Positions 50,657 to 54,370 of a DNA stretch of 54,370 nt are shown piece after piece. Each line of letters starts with the position of its first letter. Position 1 is the stretch's first letter. The notes beneath the pieces are model-generated. The model was not told the DNA's origin, did no database searches, and saw only the letters and a list, made by a program, of their open reading frames with translations. The stretch comes from a virus, in the IMG/VR virus record IMGVR_UViG_3300020421_000026, positions 1 to 54,370 of that record. One strand, 5' to 3'. The position numbers were made by a program, and so were the translations under genes.

Positions 50657-52362
50657 TATATTTGCTCTCCTGTATCAGTACCTGGTCCAATTGGTGTAAC
50701 ATCTGGTGCTTGTACATCATCCATTGGCTCAATTGGAATATCATCGACTGGTGCGTCTAAATCTAAATCTGCACTAGGTCCTGGTCTGATTCCTACATTT
50801 CTTAAACCAATATCTCCGACGTTTCCGGAAACTTGGTCTTCATTGTATTTATTCTCTTCTTTCCAATATTCTTCGTTTGCTTTCATTTCGTCTTGTGTAA
50901 GTCCCAAGTACTTTTGCATTTTAAATTGTTGCGACAAGTAAGGTACTGCTTCTAACGAACTGAACAACGATGCTCTTTGTGTATCTAAATCTAATTCTCT
51001 ATAACTGCTAAAGTTTTGTGGTGGAGCAAATTCTATTTTAAATGTGCTATTATCCATCTCAACGCCTTTATATGCTAGATACATTTTAAATTCTCTGTCT
51101 AAGTTTCTAATAACTTGTTTTTGCAAACGTTCACAATATTTTGCAAATTGAAATTCTTGTATAAATGCAACTCCCACTTTACCATCATTGTATTGTGCAG
51201 ATCCATCATCTGGTCCTGTTGGCAAATAAGAACTAGGAACTCTTAAACCTCTTAACAGTTTGTTGTTAAAGTATTTAAGGTCATCTATTTGTCCTAGATT
51301 TTCACCACCTGGTAATGTGTCAACTTTACTACCTCTACCATCTGCCGTTTGTGCAAAGAAATAATCTTCTAACATACTCATTGGATTGTATGCCGCATCT
51401 GCTACGTTGCCACCATCTTTATTTTTGTTTGGTACACGTTTTTGTTGCACTTCATATTTTACTCTTTCCAAATATTGTTGTGCTTTGTGTGGAGGCATGT
51501 TGCCTACGTCAATAAAGAACACACGTCTTTCTGGTGCTCTGTGTACTCTATAAATGATTATAGAATCTTCTAATAATTCTTTTTGTTTGAAAACTTTAAA
51601 TACAGGTTCTAATATACTGATACCAAAGGGCCAGTTATGATCCATGCCTTCAGTTAGACTTAAATGTACAACGTGTTGGGCATCTACAGGAGTACCATAA
51701 TTAGTTCCTTGGTCTCCTAAATTTTGCGTACTATAATTACTAACACTTGTTCCAACATTTCTGCCTGTCATCATACCTGCACCAGCACCATAGGGTCTAC
51801 TATGTAATGCTGAGGCACTAGTTGCCGCAAGTTGTTCAAAGTTTGCTTCTAAGTTTTTAATAAAGTAAGTTTCAATCTTCTTACCTTCACTTTCATTTAC
51901 AACAACCTTTTCAACATTAGCAGGATCAGTCCAATACAGTTTGTATGTTTCTGGATCTCTAACAAAGAATTGGTCTCCATACTTTAAAGTGCTTCTTAAC
52001 ATTTTAAACACACGTCTGTTTAAGTCATTTAAGTTACACCATTGCTCCATAGTCTTGTTGAGAATTTTCATCTCAGTTGCACTAGGGTCTTCTGTGAATT
52101 TGAATACAAACGGTTGTTCAGAAGAATCATCTTCTTGTGAACAAAATTCTGCTAAAATATCTAATGCGGCATTAATTTCCAAATCGTTGTCCATTTGGTC
52201 ATATTGAATATATCGCATTAACCTATTTGGTGAACCAGCATATACTTCTGGTAACCAACTACTAAATCTAGCATTGGCAAAGTTTCCAGTAGACTGGTCT
52301 CCAGTAACATTACTGGGTAGCCCTGCGTTGCTATTATTAAAGTATTTTCTCCAAGTCGCCAT
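50656..52362 (-). CDS. gp20: Portal protein gp20
   Basis: 568 aa (T4 gp20: 524). Dodecameric portal through which DNA is packaged and to which the neck attaches. Typical gp20 stretches: DSIIIYRVHRAPERRVFFIDVGNMPP, EYFFAQTADGRGSKV-type loop (EDYFFAQTADGRG), GGENLGQIDDLKYFNNKL and LLRGLRVPSSYLP, which are the segments used in marine gp20 surveys (runs quoted in pieces). The C-terminus is acidic and Pro-rich. Late promoter at 52385-52391; AAGAGAGA serves as Shine-Dalgarno. Confidence 0.96.
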   Translation of the reverse strand: MATWRKYFNNSNAGLPSNVTGDQSTGNFANARFSSWLPEVYAGSPNRLMRYIQYDQMDNDLEINAALDILAEFCSQEDDSSEQPFVFKFTEDPSATEMKILNKTMEQWCNLNDLNRRVFKMLRSTLKYGDQFFVRDPETYKLYWTDPANVEKVVVNESEGKKIETYFIKNLEANFEQLAATSASALHSRPYGAGAGMMTGRNVGTSVSNYSTQNLGDQGTNYGTPVDAQHVVHLSLTEGMDHNWPFGISILEPVFKVFKQKELLEDSIIIYRVHRAPERRVFFIDVGNMPPHKAQQYLERVKYEVQQKRVPNKNKDGGNVADAAYNPMSMLEDYFFAQTADGRGSKVDTLPGGENLGQIDDLKYFNNKLLRGLRVPSSYLPTGPDDGSAQYNDGKVGVAFIQEFQFAKYCERLQKQVIRNLDREFKMYLAYKGVEMDNSTFKIEFAPPQNFSSYRELDLDTQRASLFSSLEAVPYLSQQFKMQKYLGLTQDEMKANEEYWKEENKYNEDQVSGNVGDIGLRNVGIRPGPSADLDLDAPVDDIPIEPMDDVQAPDVTPIGPGTDTGEQI

Positions 52363-52384
52363 AAAATCTCTCTTTATATGCGTA

Positions 52385-52391
52385 TATTTAT
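52385..52391 (-). promoter_or_regulatory. Late promoter of gp20
   Basis: GATAAATA 22 nt before the ATG, with a purine-rich Shine-Dalgarno between. Confidence 0.7.
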
Positions 52392-52428
52392 CACTTTTTG
52401 ATTATTATGTCAACAAATTACTGGACGA

Positions 52429-54370
52429 TTAAAAATCCATCTCTTCAGTTGCGGAGATTTGTCTCTTAGAAAGTTTGTTATTTTCTGCTTGTAGTCTTAC
52501 TAATTCTGCTAAAAGAGCCGCAGTATCAGTATCTGGTGTATCTGCTTTTTTAGGTCCCGGAGTAGGTTTAGAATCTGAGTAATCACCTGTTAAGTCGCTG
52601 ATGTCATCATCAGTCATATAATCTCTACCCCCAGTTGTTGGAACTGCTGATGTGTCAACTTGCGATATAGCCGTTGGCATTCCTGCTGGAGTTCCTGCTG
52701 TAGGTTGAACTTGTGTTTGACCAGCACCGCCTGAGAAAAATGCTCCTACTTGACTTGCAACATCTTTAATTTTGTCAAAGAATGTTGTTTCTGCTGGAAC
52801 ACCTTTTTCTAATCTTGACAATGCGGCAGTTAGTGTATCTATGCTTGAAGCAAATTTTATAACATTATCTGCTGTACCGTCTAAGCCGTCAAACATATCT
52901 ATAACACTCTTAGATTCTGCTAGTCCTTTAAATGATTCTCCTAATATGAATATGCCTGCCATATCCACGCCTTGTAATCCTTTAGCAAAGTCTATAACTT
53001 TTTCCATTGGAGATTTAGAACCAAACAGTTTTCCAATTCCGTCCATTAAACCTGAAAGTAAAGAACCACCGGACATTACTGCCAAGCCGGCACCAATTGC
53101 CGCCAGTCCTGCACCAACCATAATTAAGTTTTTGCCATCTACCACACTCATCATAACAATGCTTGGTACAAACATGTCAAATGCTTTTGCGGCAATCATA
53201 GCCGCTACTGCAAATGGAATAAGTGCGGCACCCAATACACCAATTGCTAATGCACCTGCCATCACAAATCCCACAATAGGCGGCATACCAATAATACCAG
53301 CCGCAACTGCCAGAGCGGCAATCGCCGTTGCCAACACACCTATTGTTTTAAATCCTACATCTTTCATTAGGTTTAATCCAAATGCTAATGGCACCATTGC
53401 AGTACTAAGTGCTAATACTCCGACTGCACCTTTGAGCATACTGCCTGTTGATTTTTCTAATAGTTTGGATAATCCAATTAGACCACCCATTGCAAGTAAG
53501 CCTTTACCTAATGAAGAGAAATCTACTTCGTTAAATGTTTTAAGTCCTACAGCCAATAATGCAACTGCACCACCCATTAGTGCCATACTTGCGGCACCTT
53601 TAACTACTTTGTTGTCTCCAAATTTCTTAACTGCGTTTGCTATGCTTTGCAAGAAGCCACCGCTCTTGCCACCTTTGGTCATAGCACCTGTCATACCATC
53701 TGCTTTACTACTTGCACCTTGTAACATCTTAGCCGCAGTAGAACCTTTACTACCTACGCCTCCAGCGGCACTGGCAACTGTATTGCCTCCGCCACCCATT
53801 ATGCTACTTACTAAAGATTTTCCACCTTTTTTGACCATGTCTCCTAGGAAACTTAAAGCCTGCTTACTAGCACTATATAAGAATATAGCACCAATTAAAT
53901 ATTTTACTCCAGATAATAATGCAGATATCAATGCACCTTTTATTTTATCAACTACATCAGTAAGCATTTTACTAATGTCAAATGATCCGTCTGTTTTAAA
54001 TGCTTCTTGTCCAAAATAGTCTGCTAATTTTTGGAAGGCATTTACGGCAAATTCAATTCCTCGTTTAAGTCCTGGTAAAACTTTTTTGGCTAAGTCTTTA
54101 CCTACGTCTGCCATACCTTGTGCGGCTCCACTGGCGTCATCTACGCCAAAGCCAAATATACCCATTATCTCTTTTAAGCCATCTTCTAATGCCCCTGTAA
54201 TTTCTGGGTCTGCAAATAAACTGTAGAATGCACTACTAAATCCTGATGTTGCTTGTGCTACAACTTTGTTGAATGCGTTAGTACCTTTTTGTACAGAGTC
54301 CATATTAAATCCTGTACCAAGCATTTCATTGACTTCTTTCATTTTGTCTTCACTTTGTTCGAATTGTGTG
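52429..54370 (-). CDS. Tape-measure-like virion protein, 5' end beyond window
   Basis: The frame is open from the window edge. The first ATG inside (54342) has in-frame sense codons upstream to the end, so the true start is probably outside. About 647 codons are visible. Several long hydrophobic segments (ALISALLSGVKYLIGAIFLY; GIIGMPPIVGFVMAGALAI; AAMIAAKAFDMFVPS) alternate with Gly/Ser/Ala linkers (GGGGNTVASAAGGVG), the usual composition of tail tape measure proteins. The C-terminal 150 residues are Thr/Pro/Asp-rich and end in a short coiled coil. Could instead be an ejected internal membrane-active protein. Directly upstream of gp20. Confidence 0.6.
   Translation of the reverse strand, partial: TQFEQSEDKMKEVNEMLGTGFNMDSVQKGTNAFNKVVAQATSGFSSAFYSLFADPEITGALEDGLKEIMGIFGFGVDDASGAAQGMADVGKDLAKKVLPGLKRGIEFAVNAFQKLADYFGQEAFKTDGSFDISKMLTDVVDKIKGALISALLSGVKYLIGAIFLYSASKQALSFLGDMVKKGGKSLVSSIMGGGGNTVASAAGGVGSKGSTAAKMLQGASSKADGMTGAMTKGGKSGGFLQSIANAVKKFGDNKVVKGAASMALMGGAVALLAVGLKTFNEVDFSSLGKGLLAMGGLIGLSKLLEKSTGSMLKGAVGVLALSTAMVPLAFGLNLMKDVGFKTIGVLATAIAALAVAAGIIGMPPIVGFVMAGALAIGVLGAALIPFAVAAMIAAKAFDMFVPSIVMMSVVDGKNLIMVGAGLAAIGAGLAVMSGGSLLSGLMDGIGKLFGSKSPMEKVIDFAKGLQGVDMAGIFILGESFKGLAESKSVIDMFDGLDGTADNVIKFASSIDTLTAALSRLEKGVPAETTFFDKIKDVASQVGAFFSGGAGQTQVQPTAGTPAGMPTAISQVDTSAVPTTGGRDYMTDDDISDLTGDYSDSKPTPGPKKADTPDTDTAALLAELVRLQAENNKLSKRQISATEEMDF

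Noticed and set aside
52772-54019. 415-codon open frame on plus, opposite the tape-measure-like gene
   Set aside because: Composition (Ala/Pro/Ile-rich, no Shine-Dalgarno or promoter) is what the complement of a Gly/Ala/Leu-rich gene gives; the minus frame has normal tail-protein features.
1-54370. Bacterial chromosome or integrated prophage because of csg, cyclase, FabZ and reductase genes
   Set aside because: No integrase, attachment sites or host housekeeping genes; T4 morphogenesis genes and late promoters run throughout, including around the curli genes.

Overview
The window is a 54 kb piece of a T4-like myovirus genome from a marine, AT-rich setting. Nearly all T4 head, neck and tail morphogenesis genes are recognisable: gp1, gp4, gp13-gp23, and gp67/68-position core proteins. 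T4-type late promoters (ATAAATA) precede most transcription units, and three tRNA genes are present. The low GC, gene content and gene order fit a pelagimyophage (SAR11 or a similarly streamlined host). That host assignment is inference from memory of the group, not from a search. Both ends cut genes.

Layout, left to right. 1-8.8 kb: packaging and head completion (terminase gp17, gp16, gp4) mixed with a cobalamin-type radical SAM enzyme and a di-iron ferritin-like protein. 8.8-13.7 kb: tail tube and sheath (a gp19/gp54-like protein, gp19, gp18). 13.8-20.2 kb: dNMP kinase, four paralogous WHxE oxygenase-like proteins (three in tandem, one inverted) and neck protein gp13. 20.2-27.8 kb: a redox/auxiliary island with a FabZ-like dehydratase, two more cobalamin-type radical SAM proteins, a ferredoxin-NADP reductase, tRNA-Arg/Ala/Ser, a 2OG-Fe(II) oxygenase and a SPASM/twitch-type radical SAM protein. 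27.9-31.7 kb, plus strand: gp14, gp15, a Nudix hydrolase and two unknowns. 31.7-38.6 kb: a curli-like export and fibre operon (two small membrane proteins, CsgF, CsgG, curlin-repeat protein, FecR-domain protein, second curlin-repeat protein) followed by a CHASE2-adenylate cyclase. 38.6-39.0 kb: a regulatory region with a 41-aa gene. 39-46.3 kb: two long tail-fibre-like proteins with a shared C-terminal domain. 46.4-52.4 kb: the head cassette gp23-gp22-gp21-core proteins-gp20. 52.4 kb to the end: a tape-measure-like protein.

The virion genes form late units. Two kinds of late unit can be seen. One group has ATAAATA placed 5-8 nt (most often exactly 5) before the ATG with no Shine-Dalgarno, which predicts leaderless or near-leaderless mRNA. 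The other group has a longer leader with a clear Shine-Dalgarno. The curli operon and the cyclase each follow a late promoter, so they are probably made with virions late in infection. The radical SAM, di-iron and 2OG-type proteins, plus the reductase, look like a phage-encoded set of oxygen- and radical-chemistry enzymes whose substrates cannot be read from the sequence.

No stretch longer than about 300 bases lacks a gene. The largest gaps are about 38575-38828 and 50226-50449, and both are annotated below.
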